A DNA stretch of 64,000 nucleotides from Kitasatospora phosalacinea (GCF_000717185.1 NZ_JNYE01000005.1:68053-132052), one strand, 5' to 3'. Positions 50,160-59,976 are shown, counted from the first letter of the stretch. A program made the numbers and translations. The notes: generated from the sequence alone by a model not told the origin.

Positions 50160-50756
50160 TCAGCCGCGGCGGCGCTCCAGCTCCTGCCACAACGCGTCGA
50201 CGCGGGCGGTCAGTTGCTCCAGGTCGCCGCTGTTGTCGAGGACCAGGTCGGCGACTGCCAGGCGGTCCTCGCGGCTCGCCTGGGCGGCCATCCGGGAGCG
50301 CGCCTCGTCCTCGGCCATGCCACGCAGCTCGACCAGGCGGCGCAGGCGTTCGGCGTCCGGGACGTCGATGACCACGACCAGGTCGTACAGCGGGGCGAGG
50401 CCGTTCTCGGCCAGCAGCGGGACGTCGTGCACCACGACCGCGTCCGGCCCGGCCGCGGACTCCAGTTCGGCGGAGCGGGCCCGCACCAGCGGGTGGACGA
50501 TGGCGTTCAGCTCCGCCAGCCGGGCCGGGTCCGCGAAGACCACCCGGCCGAGCGCGGGGCGGTCCAGCGCGCCGTCCGGGAGCAGCACGTCCGGCCCGAA
50601 CTCGGCGGCCACCGCGGCCAGCCCGGGCGTCCCGGGGGCGACCACCTCGCGGGCGATCACGTCCGAGTCGACGATCACCGCGCCGCGCGCGGCCAGTTGG
50701 CGGGAGACCTCGCTCTTGCCCGCGCCGATCCCGCCGGTCAGTCCGATCCTCAGCAT
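50160..50756 (-). CDS. coaE: Dephospho-CoA kinase
   Basis: The product is 198 residues from ATG 50754-50756. The P-loop GGIGAGKS is at residues 9-16, followed by [24 protein letters not shown] and [13 protein letters not shown], all typical of CoaE. It makes CoA from dephospho-CoA and ATP. It is in the rpsA-polA core neighbourhood, as in other Streptomyces. There is no C-terminal UPF0157 fusion as in some mycobacterial CoaE. Confidence 0.96.
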   Translation of the reverse strand: MLRIGLTGGIGAGKSEVSRQLAARGAVIVDSDVIAREVVAPGTPGLAAVAAEFGPDVLLPDGALDRPALGRVVFADPARLAELNAIVHPLVRARSAELESAAGPDAVVVHDVPLLAENGLAPLYDLVVVIDVPDAERLRRLVELRGMAEDEARSRMAAQASREDRLAVADLVLDNSGDLEQLTARVDALWQELERRRG

Positions 50757-50858
50757 GCCGCCAGGCTACCGGCCCGTACCCGGCGCCCGTTTCCCGGTGC
50801 CCGGCGGTCGGCGGCAGGCGCCCGGCGCCCGGTACCCGGCGCAGCGGGGGAGGACGGG

Positions 50859-51503
50859 TCAGGCCAGGTCCAGGGACTCCCCGGCGGCCAGCGTGCGGTA
50901 CTCCACGCCGCCGGTGCCGGGGCCCTGCGGGCCGAGCAGCCGCCCGTGGATCGCCTGCCCGGCCTCGCTGAGCGTCGCCTCGTGGATCGCCACCGCCTGC
51001 CGGGGCCGGGCGTCGCGCAGGTAGTCGACCAGTTCGCCCGCCCGCAGCCAGGGCGCGCCGAGCGGGAGCAGCAGGGTGTCGACGGTGTCCGGCGGGACGG
51101 TCAGCGCGTCGCCCGGGTGGAAGGCCCGGCCGCCGAGCAGGAAGCCGACGTTGGGGATCCGCGGGACGTCCGGGTGGATCTCCGCGTGCCACTCGCCGTG
51201 CACCGTCACCGGCAGCCCGTCCAGGTCGAACGCGTCGCCCTCGCCGACCACCGTGACCTTCGCCCCGATGCCGTCCAGCTGCCGGGCCACCGAGGAGTTG
51301 GTGTACACCCGCAGGCCCGGGTTGGCCGCGACGGCCGCCCGGACCTGCGCCTCGGTGAAGTGGTCGGCGTGCTCGTGGGTGATCAGCAGGGCGCTCACGC
51401 CCGCCACCACCTCCGGCCCGGAGAACATCCCGGGGTCGATCAGCACCGCCCCCTCGGCGTGCTCGATCCGGACGCAGGCGTGGCCGAACTTCGTCAGTCG
51501 CAT
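50859..51503 (-). CDS. MBL-fold metallo-hydrolase
   Basis: The product is 214 residues from ATG 51501-51503. The metal motif is THEHADH (H43, H45, D47, H48) with LIDPG before it, and later GEWHAEIHPD, VGFLLGGRAFHPGDAL (third histidine region). It resembles UlaG/YycJ-like MBL proteins of the L-ascorbate lactonase group. The substrate is unknown. Confidence 0.88.
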   Translation of the reverse strand: MRLTKFGHACVRIEHAEGAVLIDPGMFSGPEVVAGVSALLITHEHADHFTEAQVRAAVAANPGLRVYTNSSVARQLDGIGAKVTVVGEGDAFDLDGLPVTVHGEWHAEIHPDVPRIPNVGFLLGGRAFHPGDALTVPPDTVDTLLLPLGAPWLRAGELVDYLRDARPRQAVAIHEATLSEAGQAIHGRLLGPQGPGTGGVEYRTLAAGESLDLA

Positions 51504-51570
51504 GCGGCCCAGCGTACGGCCGGGCCGGGCCGGACGGAGCCGGGCGGGGCCGGGCCGGGCCGGACCGGAC

Positions 51571-53787
51571 CTACGGTGCGCCCACCAGGCCGCGCGGCTT
51601 CACGCTCGGCTGCACCAGGCGCGGCGCGGGCAGCACCACCGGGCGCAGCGGCGGCAGCTCGACGTGCTCGTCCAGGCCGATGATCCGGTGCAGGCGGCGC
51701 AGCGGGGCGGGCGCCCACCAGTTGAGGCGGCCGAACAGCGTCATGGTGGCGGGCACCAGCAGGGTGCGGACCAGGGTGGCGTCCACGGCGACGGCGACGG
51801 CCAGCGCGATGCCCATCTGCTTGACCATGAGCATCTGTCCGGCGGCGAACCCGGCGAACACGATCACCATCAGCAGCCCGGCCGAGGTGATGATCCGACC
51901 GCTGCGCTGGAGGCCCAGCTCCACCGACTTCGCGCAGTCGTACCCCTGGTCGTGCAGCTCCTTGATCCGCGACAGCAGGAACACCTCGTAGTCCATCGAC
52001 AGCCCGAACGCGAAGGCGAACACCAGCACCGGGATCACCGTCTCCAGGCCGCCGGTCGGCGTGAACCCCAGCAGCGAACTGAAGTACCCGTGCTGGAACA
52101 CCAGGGTCAGCGCACCCAGCGACGCCCCCAGCGACAGCACGTTCATCAGCAGCGCCTTCACCGGCAGCACCACCGACCCGGTCATCATGAACAGCAGCAC
52201 CAGCGTCCCGGCCGCGACCAGGGCCAGCGCCCACGGCCCGCGCGAGCCGATCTCGTGCTGGAAGTCCACCAGCGAGGCCGCGTCGCCCGCCACGTACGTG
52301 TCCAGCCCGCCGCGGTCCGCCCGCAGCTCGCCGACCACCGCCTTGGCCTCCGCGCCCTGCGGGTCGCCGTTCACCAGCACGTCCACGGTCTGCACGCCGT
52401 CCGAGACCGGCGTCACCGCCCGGACGCCGGCGACGCCCGGCAGCTTCGAGACCACCTCGTCCGCGTACTGCTGCGCCTGCTGGTGCGAGCCCTCGACGAC
52501 CACCTGCACGGCCGCCGGGGCCTGGTCCGGGAAGCGCGCCTCGACGGTCTCGGCGACCTGCCGGGACGCGAAGCTCTTCGGCAGCACGTCCGCCCCCGAG
52601 TTGCGGAACTCCGACCCCAGGAACGGCGCACCCGCCGCCAGCAGCAGCGCCACGCAGGCCAGCATCACCGGCACCGCCCGGCGCTGCACCCGGCGCACCG
52701 TCCGGGAGAAGAAGCCCTCGTCCGGGACGGGCGCCGTCGGCGTCTTGATCTTCGACCCCATGAAGCCCAGCAGCGCCGGCACCAGCGTCAGCGCCGCCGC
52801 CACCGCGATCACCACCACGCTCACGCCCGCCACCGCGACCGCCCGGAACACCGGGCTGGTGAACACGAACAGCCCGCTCAGCGCGACCGCCACCGTCAGC
52901 CCCGAGAACGCCACCGTCCGGCCCGCCGTCGCCGCCGTCCGCTCCACCGCCTGCGCGGCGTCCGCGCCGTGGCCGCGCTCCTCGCGGAAGCGGTTCACCA
53001 TCAGCAGCGCGTAGTCGATCGACAGCCCCAGGCCCAGCACGGTCGCGATCGGCAGCACGGACGTGTCGATGTCCATCAGCTTGCTGAACCCGAACATCGC
53101 CAGCAGCGCCCCGCCCACCGAGGCGATCGCCCCGATCCCCGGCAGCCCTGCCGCGGCCAGGCCGCCGAACACCAGCACCATCACGACCAGCGTCAACGGC
53201 AGCGTGACGATCTCACCGAAACGGGTGTCCTTCGCGGTCTGGTCCTTGACCTCCTGCTGCAGCACCAGGTCGCCGCCGACCACGGTGCGCGCACCGTCCG
53301 CGTCGATCCCCTCCAGCCGGTCGGTCACGGCCGCGAGCTGCTTCGCCGTCGACCCGTCCGCCATCCGCACGCTCACCAGTGACGCCTTGCCGTCCCCCGC
53401 GGTCAGCTGCCCGCCCGTCGAGTACGTGTCCGCCACCGAGACCACGCCCGGCAGCTTCGCCACCTCCGCACTCGCCCGCTCGACCGCCGTCCTGACCCCC
53501 TCATTCCCCACCGGCGGACCGTCCACGACGGCCGTCACCGTACCCTGCACCGGATCCGCCGCCTGTACGACGGCCGTACCCGCCGCCGACTCCGACCCCC
53601 CGCTGCCGGTGGCCGCCACCGAGCCCTCGAACACCCGGCCGCCGATCACCACCCCCACCGCGAGCACCAACGCCCAGAACGCCAGCACCCAACGACGGTG
53701 CCGGAAACACACTCGCCCCAGAGCGGCCAAACGACCGGGAACCTGGGAGACCTGGACCTCTGCTGCGGTGGAGCGGGAGCTGCGCAT
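51571..53787 (-). CDS. MMPL-family RND-type exporter (third in window)
   Basis: The product is 738 residues. ATG 53785-53787 follows AAAGG; a TTG 30 nt upstream is possible. Membrane signatures are LGLGLSIDYALLMVNRFREE and FAFGLSMDYEVFLLSRIKEL. It belongs to the MMPL group close to ActII-3-like exporters. A 600-bp non-coding region lies upstream with palindromes near the promoter. It probably exports a lipid or drug. Confidence 0.93.
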   Translation of the reverse strand: MRSSRSTAAEVQVSQVPGRLAALGRVCFRHRRWVLAFWALVLAVGVVIGGRVFEGSVAATGSGGSESAAGTAVVQAADPVQGTVTAVVDGPPVGNEGVRTAVERASAEVAKLPGVVSVADTYSTGGQLTAGDGKASLVSVRMADGSTAKQLAAVTDRLEGIDADGARTVVGGDLVLQQEVKDQTAKDTRFGEIVTLPLTLVVMVLVFGGLAAAGLPGIGAIASVGGALLAMFGFSKLMDIDTSVLPIATVLGLGLSIDYALLMVNRFREERGHGADAAQAVERTAATAGRTVAFSGLTVAVALSGLFVFTSPVFRAVAVAGVSVVVIAVAAALTLVPALLGFMGSKIKTPTAPVPDEGFFSRTVRRVQRRAVPVMLACVALLLAAGAPFLGSEFRNSGADVLPKSFASRQVAETVEARFPDQAPAAVQVVVEGSHQQAQQYADEVVSKLPGVAGVRAVTPVSDGVQTVDVLVNGDPQGAEAKAVVGELRADRGGLDTYVAGDAASLVDFQHEIGSRGPWALALVAAGTLVLLFMMTGSVVLPVKALLMNVLSLGASLGALTLVFQHGYFSSLLGFTPTGGLETVIPVLVFAFAFGLSMDYEVFLLSRIKELHDQGYDCAKSVELGLQRSGRIITSAGLLMVIVFAGFAAGQMLMVKQMGIALAVAVAVDATLVRTLLVPATMTLFGRLNWWAPAPLRRLHRIIGLDEHVELPPLRPVVLPAPRLVQPSVKPRGLVGAP

Positions 53788-53838
53788 GCGGGGAGCCTTT
53801 CGGACAAGTCCCCTCAATGTATGCGTGACTACTCTTTC

Positions 53839-53866
53839 GTCCTATAGACGGACGATGAGCCTCATC
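53839..53866. promoter_or_regulatory. Palindromes upstream of the third MMPL gene
   Basis: GATGAGCCTCATC (53854-53866) is a perfect odd palindrome, and CGTCC (53839-53843) with GGACG (53851-53855) is a second overlapping inverted repeat. They lie 50-80 bp upstream of the MMPL start in a locally AT-rich strip. No regulator gene is adjacent. Confidence 0.45.
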
Positions 53867-54087
53867 TCACAATTCCCTTCACATAAACGCCACTTAAGCC
53901 CCACGCCCCGCCCACCCACCTGCCCGTGCGCGCCCCGCGCGGGTGAGCGCGGGGAGGGCGCTGCGCGCGGCCGAGCGAGGAGAAGGGGAAGGTGCGCACA
54001 CGGGAAGGGCGCTGCCGCGCGGCGGAGCGGAGAGCGGGCAAGGCCCGCGGCGCCGACCGGGGCAGGCGCGGGGCGGTCGGCGGCCCG

Positions 54088-54268
54088 CCGCCGCGGAGCG
54101 GGTGGGCCTCCGCCGCGGAGCCGGTGGGCCTCCGCCGCGGAGCCCGGCGCGCGTCTCACCCAGCGGTGCGCGCACGGGGGGCGGGTGGGGCGGCGCAAAC
54201 AGCACCCCCCCCCGCCGCGGGCAGCGCCCTCCCCCGTTCACCTTCGCGGTGCGCGCACGGGGGGCGGG
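54088..54268. repeat. Repeat-rich GC tract (22-bp tandem and 23-bp direct repeats)
   Basis: A 22-bp unit starting CCGCCGCGGAG occurs at 54088, 54110 and (partly) 54132. A 23-bp direct repeat beginning GCGGTGCGCGCACGGGGGGC occurs at 54163 and 54246. A run of nine C lies near 54206. The stretch 53880-54270 has no credible gene despite open frames in several phases; these reflect the base composition. Confidence 0.7.
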
Positions 54269-54275
54269 CAGCAAA

Positions 54276-54324
54276 AACAGCGACCCCCCGCCCCAGGTGA
54301 ACCCTGGAACGGGGGGTCGCTGTT
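54276..54324 (-). terminator. Intrinsic terminator of rpsA with U-tract
   Basis: AACAGCGACCCCCCG (54276-54290) pairs perfectly with CGGGGGGTCGCTGTT (54310-54324), extended inside by CCAGG/CCTGG. On the minus strand the stem is followed by TTT, giving a run of five T. It lies 34 bp past the rpsA stop. Confidence 0.85.
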
Positions 54325-54357
54325 CAGTCAGCTAGGCAGCCGCCGAAGCGCAGCGCT

Positions 54358-55848
54358 TCAGCTCTGGCCGCCGGCCAGCTTCTCGCGGAGCGCGGCCAGG
54401 GCCTCGTCCGAGGCGAGCGCGCCGGAGCCCTCGTCGCTGCTGGAGGAGTACGAGCCGCCACCGGAGACCGGGGCCTCCTCGCCGGCCTCGGCGGCGGCAG
54501 CCGCGTCGGCCTCGCGGGACTTGATGACCTGGGCCTGGTGCTGCTCGAAGCGGGCCTGGGCCTCGGCGTACTGCCGCTCCCACTCCTCGCGCTGCTTCTC
54601 GAAGCCGGGCAGCCAGTCGTTCGCCTCGGGGTCGAAGCCCTCCGGGTAGATGTAGTTGCCCTGGTCGTCGTAGGACGCGGCCATGCCGTACAGGGTCGGG
54701 TCGAACTCGACCGACGCCGGGTCGGCACCGAGGGACTCGTTGGCCTGCTTCAGCGAGAGGCTGATGCGGCGGCGCTCGAGGTCGATGTCGATGACCTTGA
54801 CGAAGATCTCGTCGCCGACCTGGACGACCTGCTCCGGGATCTCGACGTGGCGCTCGGCCAGCTCGGAGATGTGGACCAGGCCCTCGATGCCCTCGTCCAC
54901 GCGGACGAACGCACCGAACGGAACCAGCTTGGTGACCTTACCCGGGACGACCTGCGAGATCTGGTGCGTCCGGGCGAACTGCTGCCACGGGTCCTCCTGG
55001 GTCGCCTTCAGCGACAGGGAGACGCGCTCGCGGTCCATGTCGACGTCGAGGACCTCGACGGTGACCTCCTGGCCGACCTCGACAACCTCGTTCGGGTGGT
55101 CGATGTGCTTCCAGGACAGCTCGGAGACGTGCACCAGACCGTCGACGCCGCCGAGGTCGACGAACGCACCGAAGTTGACGATCGAGGAGACGACGCCGGA
55201 GCGCACCTGGCCCTTCTGCAGGGTGGTGAGGAAGGTCTGGCGGACCTCGCTCTGGGTCTGCTCCAGCCAGGCGCGGCGGGACAGGACCACGTTGTTGCGG
55301 TTCTTGTCCAGCTCGATGATCTTCGCCTCGAGCTCCTTGCCCACGTAGGGCTGGAGGTCGCGGACGCGGCGCATCTCGACCAGCGAGGCCGGGAGGAAGC
55401 CGCGGAGGCCGATGTCGAGGATGAGACCACCCTTGACGACCTCGATGACGGTACCGGTGACGATGCCGTCCTCTTCCTTGATCTTCTCGATCGTGCCCCA
55501 GGCGCGCTCGTACTGCGCACGCTTCTTGGACAGGATGAGGCGACCCTCCTTGTCCTCCTTCTGGAGAACCAGGGCCTCGATCTCGTCGCCGACCTTGACG
55601 ACCTCGTGCGGGTCAACGTCGTGCTTGATCGAGAGCTCGCGGGAGGGGATGACACCCTCGGTCTTGTAACCGATGTCGAGGAGCACCTCGTCACGGTCGA
55701 CCTTCACGATGATGCCCTCGACGATGTCGCCATCGTTGAAGTACTTGATGGTCTCGTCGATCGCGGCGAGGAACGCGTCCGCGTCGCCGATGTCGTTGAC
55801 CGCGACCTGCGGGGTGGTGCTGACAGAGGTGTCGGTGGGGCTCGTCAT
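54358..55848 (-). CDS. rpsA: 30S ribosomal protein S1
   Basis: The product is 496 residues. The frame opens upstream at 56061, but ATG 55846-55848 (MTSPTDTSVSTTPQVAVNDI) is the standard start, with GGAG about 12 nt before. Four S1 domains lie at about 35-105, 120-190, 208-278 and 293-365 (for example VDGLVHVSELSWKHIDHPNE, EGLVHISELAERHVEIP). The acidic Ser/Gly-rich tail is typical of actinobacteria. S1 binds mRNA at the 30S subunit. Transcription is from the promoter at 56067-56095. Confidence 0.97.
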   Translation of the reverse strand: MTSPTDTSVSTTPQVAVNDIGDADAFLAAIDETIKYFNDGDIVEGIIVKVDRDEVLLDIGYKTEGVIPSRELSIKHDVDPHEVVKVGDEIEALVLQKEDKEGRLILSKKRAQYERAWGTIEKIKEEDGIVTGTVIEVVKGGLILDIGLRGFLPASLVEMRRVRDLQPYVGKELEAKIIELDKNRNNVVLSRRAWLEQTQSEVRQTFLTTLQKGQVRSGVVSSIVNFGAFVDLGGVDGLVHVSELSWKHIDHPNEVVEVGQEVTVEVLDVDMDRERVSLSLKATQEDPWQQFARTHQISQVVPGKVTKLVPFGAFVRVDEGIEGLVHISELAERHVEIPEQVVQVGDEIFVKVIDIDLERRRISLSLKQANESLGADPASVEFDPTLYGMAASYDDQGNYIYPEGFDPEANDWLPGFEKQREEWERQYAEAQARFEQHQAQVIKSREADAAAAAEAGEEAPVSGGGSYSSSSDEGSGALASDEALAALREKLAGGQS

Positions 55849-56066
55849 TAGGAAAAGGGCTCCGGTACGGACATGAAGTCGTAGGTAATGCCACGCGGGG
55901 GGCCCTGATCGCTCCCACCGAAAGCCGTGCAGGCCAGAAAACGGCCCACCGAAAGGACTCCCGCAAACGACAGGATCCCGGTGTCCGTCTGACGACCGTG
56001 GGGTCTTCGACAGATGCGAGCGCGACCTGCTCCGTCCGAGGCGCGCAGGCCCGCAGCGCAACTTGT

Positions 56067-56095
56067 AGCATACGGGGACACCCAGGCACGGTCAA
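56067..56095 (-). promoter_or_regulatory. Housekeeping promoter of rpsA
   Basis: On the minus strand TTGACC (56095-56090) and TATGCT (56072-56067) are separated by exactly 17 bp, the best vegetative promoter in the window. It gives a leader of about 210 nt before rpsA. The leader (55849-56060) shows no riboswitch I can recognise but is long enough for feedback control. Confidence 0.8.
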
Positions 56096-56348
56096 CGTCG
56101 AAGCCGACGAGACCGTAGAGGCCGGGACGGATCAGGCCATATCCTCCGATGGCGCACCTCGCGGTGGCTGGAGCACGGGCCCTACCCCGGATGCCACCGC
56201 CCGACCCGGTCCCCGTACGGGACCGGCTCCGCAGCAGCAGCGCTTCCGCAAGCACATAGCCTACTTGACGTCCCGCCCCGGCTCGCGCCAGGGGCCCGCC
56301 CGCCCGGGCCCGCCGCGGCCCTCCCGATGCACCAGGTGACGGATTCCC

Positions 56349-57290
56349 ATGACCCACTCCACCCCCGGCGACGCCCCCGGCGACGCCCCCGGCGGCGCTC
56401 CCGGCGACGCCGAGCCCTTCGACTACGACCCGGCCGGGTACAACGTCCCCTCCTCCCCCGGGCAGCCGGACGAGGAGGAGGACGGCGACGAGGCGCTGCG
56501 GCGGGACGCCGGGGAGCAGGAGTCGAGCCGGGCCAGCCGGCACTGGTGGGACCGCAACGCCGACGACTACCAGGACGAGCACGGGGAGTTCCTCGGCGAC
56601 GACCGGTTCACCTGGTGTCCGGAGGGCGTGGACGAGGCCGAGGCCCGGCTGCTCGGCGACCCGGCCGGGCTGAAGGGCGCGGACGTGCTGGAGATCGGCT
56701 CCGGCGCCGCGCAGTGCTCGCGCTGGCTGGCCGCGCAGGGCGCCCGCCCGGTCGCGCTGGACATCTCCCACCGGCAGCTGCAGCACTCGCGCCGGATCGA
56801 CCTGGGCCGCGGCCTGGAGCCCGTCGCCGTGGTGCAGGCGGACGCGGCGGTGCTGCCGTTCGCCGACGGCTCCTTCGACCACGCCTGCTCGGCGTACGGC
56901 GCGGTGCCGTTCAGCGCCGACACCGGGCGGCTGATGCGCGAGGTGCACCGGGTGCTGCGGCCCGGCGGGCGCTGGGTGTTCTCGGTGACCCACCCGATCC
57001 GCTGGGCGTTCCCGGACGAGCCCGGGGTGGAGGGCCTGACCGCCACCTCCTCGTACTTCGACCGCACCCCGTACGTCGAGCAGGACGAACAGGGCGTCGC
57101 CACCTACGTCGAGCACCACCGCACGCTCGGCGACCGGGTGCGGGAGCTGGTCGCGGCCGGGTTCGCGCTGGTCGACCTGGTCGAGCCGGAGTGGCCGGAG
57201 GGGCTGGAGCAGGAGTGGGGCGGCTGGAGCCCGCTGCGCGGCGAGCACATCCCCGGCACCGCGATCTTCGTCGCCGTCCGGAACGGCTGA
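56349..57290 (+). CDS. Class I SAM-dependent methyltransferase
   Basis: The product is 313 residues from ATG 56349. A disordered acidic N-terminus with repeated GDAPG precedes HWWDRNADDYQDEHGEFLGD, VLEIGSGAAQCSRWLAAQGA (SAM motif I), ALDISHRQL and VHRVLRPGGRWVFSVTHPIR. It is a conserved neighbour of rpsA and hrpB in Streptomyces. The substrate is unknown. The next gene starts 5 nt after its stop. Confidence 0.9.
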   Translation: MTHSTPGDAPGDAPGGAPGDAEPFDYDPAGYNVPSSPGQPDEEEDGDEALRRDAGEQESSRASRHWWDRNADDYQDEHGEFLGDDRFTWCPEGVDEAEARLLGDPAGLKGADVLEIGSGAAQCSRWLAAQGARPVALDISHRQLQHSRRIDLGRGLEPVAVVQADAAVLPFADGSFDHACSAYGAVPFSADTGRLMREVHRVLRPGGRWVFSVTHPIRWAFPDEPGVEGLTATSSYFDRTPYVEQDEQGVATYVEHHRTLGDRVRELVAAGFALVDLVEPEWPEGLEQEWGGWSPLRGEHIPGTAIFVAVRNG

Positions 57291-57295
57291 GCGCG

Positions 57296-59920
57296 GTGCG
57301 GGACGGGGGGACCGACCTGCCCGTCGCCGCGGTGCTCCCCGAGCTGGCCGCGGCGTTGGACGGCGACGGCGCCGCGGTGCTGTCCGCGCCGCCCGGCACC
57401 GGCAAGACCACCCTGGTGCCGCTCGCCCTGGCCGGCCTGCTCGGCGGCCCGCCCCGCCGGGTGCTGGTCGCCGAACCGCGCCGCCTCGCGGTGCGGGCCG
57501 CGGCCCGCCGGATGGCCTGGCTGCTGGAGGAGCCGGTCAGCGCCTCGGTCGGGTTCACCGTCCGCGGCGAGCGGCGGGTCGGCCCCGCCACCCGGGTCGA
57601 GGTGGTCACCACCGGCGTCCTGCTGCAGCGCCTGCAGCGCGACCCAGAACTGCCGGGCGTGGACGCGGTGGTGCTCGACGAGTGCCACGAGCGCCACCTG
57701 GACGCCGACACCGCGCTCGCCTTCCTGCTGGACGTCCGGGCCGCGCTCCGCCCCGAACTGCGCCTGCTGCTGGCCTCCGCGACCGCCGACACCGACGCCT
57801 GGGCCGAACTGCTCGGCGGCGCGCCCGTGGTGGCCGCCCGGGGCGTCTCGCACCCGGTCGAGACGGTCTGGGCCCCGCCGCCGACCGCCGTCCGGCCCCC
57901 GCACGGCACCCGGGTCGACCCGGCACTGCTCGCGCACGTCGCGGCGACGGTCCGCCGGGCGCTCGCCGAGCGGAGCGGCGACGTGCTGTGCTTCCTGCCG
58001 GGCGTCGGCGAGATCGCCCGGGTGGCCTCGCAGTTGACCGGCGTCGACGTCCTCCAGCTGCACGGGCAGGCGCCGCAGGCCGTCCAGGACGCGGCCCTGG
58101 CCGCCGGGGAGCGGCGGCGGGTGGTGCTCGCCACCTCGGTCGCCGAGTCCTCGCTGACGGTGCCGGGCGTCCGGGTCGTGGTCGACTCCGGGCTGACCAG
58201 GGAACCGCGCACCGACCACGCCCGCGGCCTGTCCGGACTGGTCACCGTCCGCACCTCGCTGGCCGCCGCCCGGCAGCGCGCCGGACGGGCCGGGCGCGAG
58301 GCCCCCGGCACCGTCTACCGCTGCTGGGCCGAGGCCGAGGACGCCCGCGCCGCCCGCTTCCCCACCCCCGAGATCGCCCTCGCCGACCTCACCTCCTTCG
58401 CCCTCCAGGCCGCCTGCTGGGGCGACCCCGGCGCCACCGGCCTCACCCTCCCCGACCCGCCGCCCGCCGGAGCGATGGCCGCCGCCCGCACCGTCCTGCG
58501 CGCCCTCGCCGCCGTCACCCCCGACGGCCGCCCCACCGACCGCGGCCGCGCCATCGCCCGCACCGGCCTGCACCCCCGCCTCGCCCGCGCCCTCCTCGAC
58601 GGCGCCCCCGCCGTCGGCCCGCGCCGCGCCGCCGAACTCGTCGCCCTGCTCTCCGAAGAACCCCCGCGCGCCCTCGGCGACGACCTCGCCGAGATCCACC
58701 GCACCGTCCGCCGCTCCCCCGCCGACCCGTACACCCGCCGCTGGAAGGACGAGACCCGCCGCCTGGAACGCACCCTGACCCTCCCGGACCCGACCGGCAG
58801 CCCGGACGACCACCACGGCTCGGCGGCCGGGGCGGACGGCGACGGCGCGGGCGAGCGGCGGACCGCGCCGGACGGAGCGGACGCGACCGGCGGGGCGGGC
58901 GACGGCCACCGCGCGGCGGAACGGCAGGTCGTCGGCGCCGCGGCTGTCACCGCCGCCCGGCGCGGCGCGGCCGGTGGCGCGCGCACCGGCCGGGAGGCCG
59001 TCGCGTCCGGACTGTCCGATGCCGTCGCGGCCGGGCTGGTGGTCGGGCTGGCGCACCCGGAGCGGATCGCGCGGTCGCGGGAGGGCGCGGAGGGGGCCTA
59101 CCTGATGGCGTCCGGGACGGCTGCGCAGCTGCCGCCCGGGACGCGGTTGCCGTCCGGCGGGTGGCTGGCCGTCGCGGTCGCCGACCGGCCCGCCGGGGCG
59201 CCGTCCGCGCGGGTGCTGCGGGCGGTGGCGGTGGACGAGGCGACGGCCCGGCTGGCGGCCGCGCCGCTGCTGGCGGCCCGCGAGGAGGTGCACTGGTCGG
59301 TGCGGCAGCGCGAGGTGGCCGCCCGGCGGGTGGAGGCGCTGGGGGCGATCGAGCTGGCGGCCGTGCCGCTGGCGGCGCCCGATCCGGCGCTGGTGCGGGC
59401 CGCGCTGCTGGAGGGCCTGGCACGGGAGGGCGTCTCCGCGCTGCTGAGCTGGCCCCCGGCCGCGAGCGGGCTGCGCGAGCGCCTCGCCTTCCTGCACCGG
59501 GCGGTCGGCGAGCCGTGGCCGGACGTCGCGGACGCCGCGCTGCCGCGCCTGCTGCCCTGGGCGAGCGGCCAGGCCGGGCGGCTGGACGAGCTCGCGCCGG
59601 AGCGGATCACCGTGCCCAGCGGCAGCCGGATCCGGGTCGACTACGCGTCCGACCCCGAGCGCCCCGTCCTGGCCGTCAAGCTGCAGGAGCTGTTCGGCTG
59701 GGACGCGGCCCCCGCGCTCGCCGGGGGCCGCGTCCCGCTCACCGTCCACCTGCTCTCCCCCGCGGGCCGCCCCGCCGCCGTCACCGGCGACCTCGCCGCG
59801 TTCTGGCGCACCGGCTACCCCGCCGTCCGCGCCGACCTCCGCGGCCGCTACCCCCGTCACCCCTGGCCCGAGGACCCCACCACGGCGGAACCCACCCGCC
59901 GCGCCAACCCGCGCAAGTGA
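57296..59920 (+). CDS. hrpB: ATP-dependent helicase HrpB
   Basis: The product is 874 residues. GTG 57296 is chosen because it begins the conserved region and sits just after the methyltransferase stop. Motifs: SAPPGTGKTTLVPLAL (I), AEPRRLAVRAAA (Ia), LDECHERH (DEAH-like, about 129), LASATAD (III) and QRAGRAGRE (VI), then HA2 and HrpB C-terminal regions. Residues about 500-570 are a Gly/Ala/Asp-rich insert before the C-terminal part. It is a DEAH-family helicase; the RNA substrate is unknown. Confidence 0.94.
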   Translation: MRDGGTDLPVAAVLPELAAALDGDGAAVLSAPPGTGKTTLVPLALAGLLGGPPRRVLVAEPRRLAVRAAARRMAWLLEEPVSASVGFTVRGERRVGPATRVEVVTTGVLLQRLQRDPELPGVDAVVLDECHERHLDADTALAFLLDVRAALRPELRLLLASATADTDAWAELLGGAPVVAARGVSHPVETVWAPPPTAVRPPHGTRVDPALLAHVAATVRRALAERSGDVLCFLPGVGEIARVASQLTGVDVLQLHGQAPQAVQDAALAAGERRRVVLATSVAESSLTVPGVRVVVDSGLTREPRTDHARGLSGLVTVRTSLAAARQRAGRAGREAPGTVYRCWAEAEDARAARFPTPEIALADLTSFALQAACWGDPGATGLTLPDPPPAGAMAAARTVLRALAAVTPDGRPTDRGRAIARTGLHPRLARALLDGAPAVGPRRAAELVALLSEEPPRALGDDLAEIHRTVRRSPADPYTRRWKDETRRLERTLTLPDPTGSPDDHHGSAAGADGDGAGERRTAPDGADATGGAGDGHRAAERQVVGAAAVTAARRGAAGGARTGREAVASGLSDAVAAGLVVGLAHPERIARSREGAEGAYLMASGTAAQLPPGTRLPSGGWLAVAVADRPAGAPSARVLRAVAVDEATARLAAAPLLAAREEVHWSVRQREVAARRVEALGAIELAAVPLAAPDPALVRAALLEGLAREGVSALLSWPPAASGLRERLAFLHRAVGEPWPDVADAALPRLLPWASGQAGRLDELAPERITVPSGSRIRVDYASDPERPVLAVKLQELFGWDAAPALAGGRVPLTVHLLSPAGRPAAVTGDLAAFWRTGYPAVRADLRGRYPRHPWPEDPTTAEPTRRANPRK

Positions 59921-59921
59921 C

Positions 59922-59968
59922 GCCCCGCCCTGCCCGGTGCGCCGTCGCGGGGCACGCACGGGCGGGGC
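59922..59968. terminator. Bidirectional stem-loop between hrpB and GNAT gene
   Basis: GCCCCGCCC (59922-59930) pairs with GGGCGGGGC (59960-59968), with an inner TGCCC/GGGCA helix. It lies between the converging stops of hrpB and the acetyltransferase gene. Confidence 0.6.
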
Positions 59969-59976
59969 CGGGGCCG

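Noticed and set aside
54088..54268. Possible CRISPR array from regularly spaced repeats
   Set aside because: Units of 22 bp are directly adjacent without spacers, and the 23-bp repeat occurs only twice; no cas genes are present.
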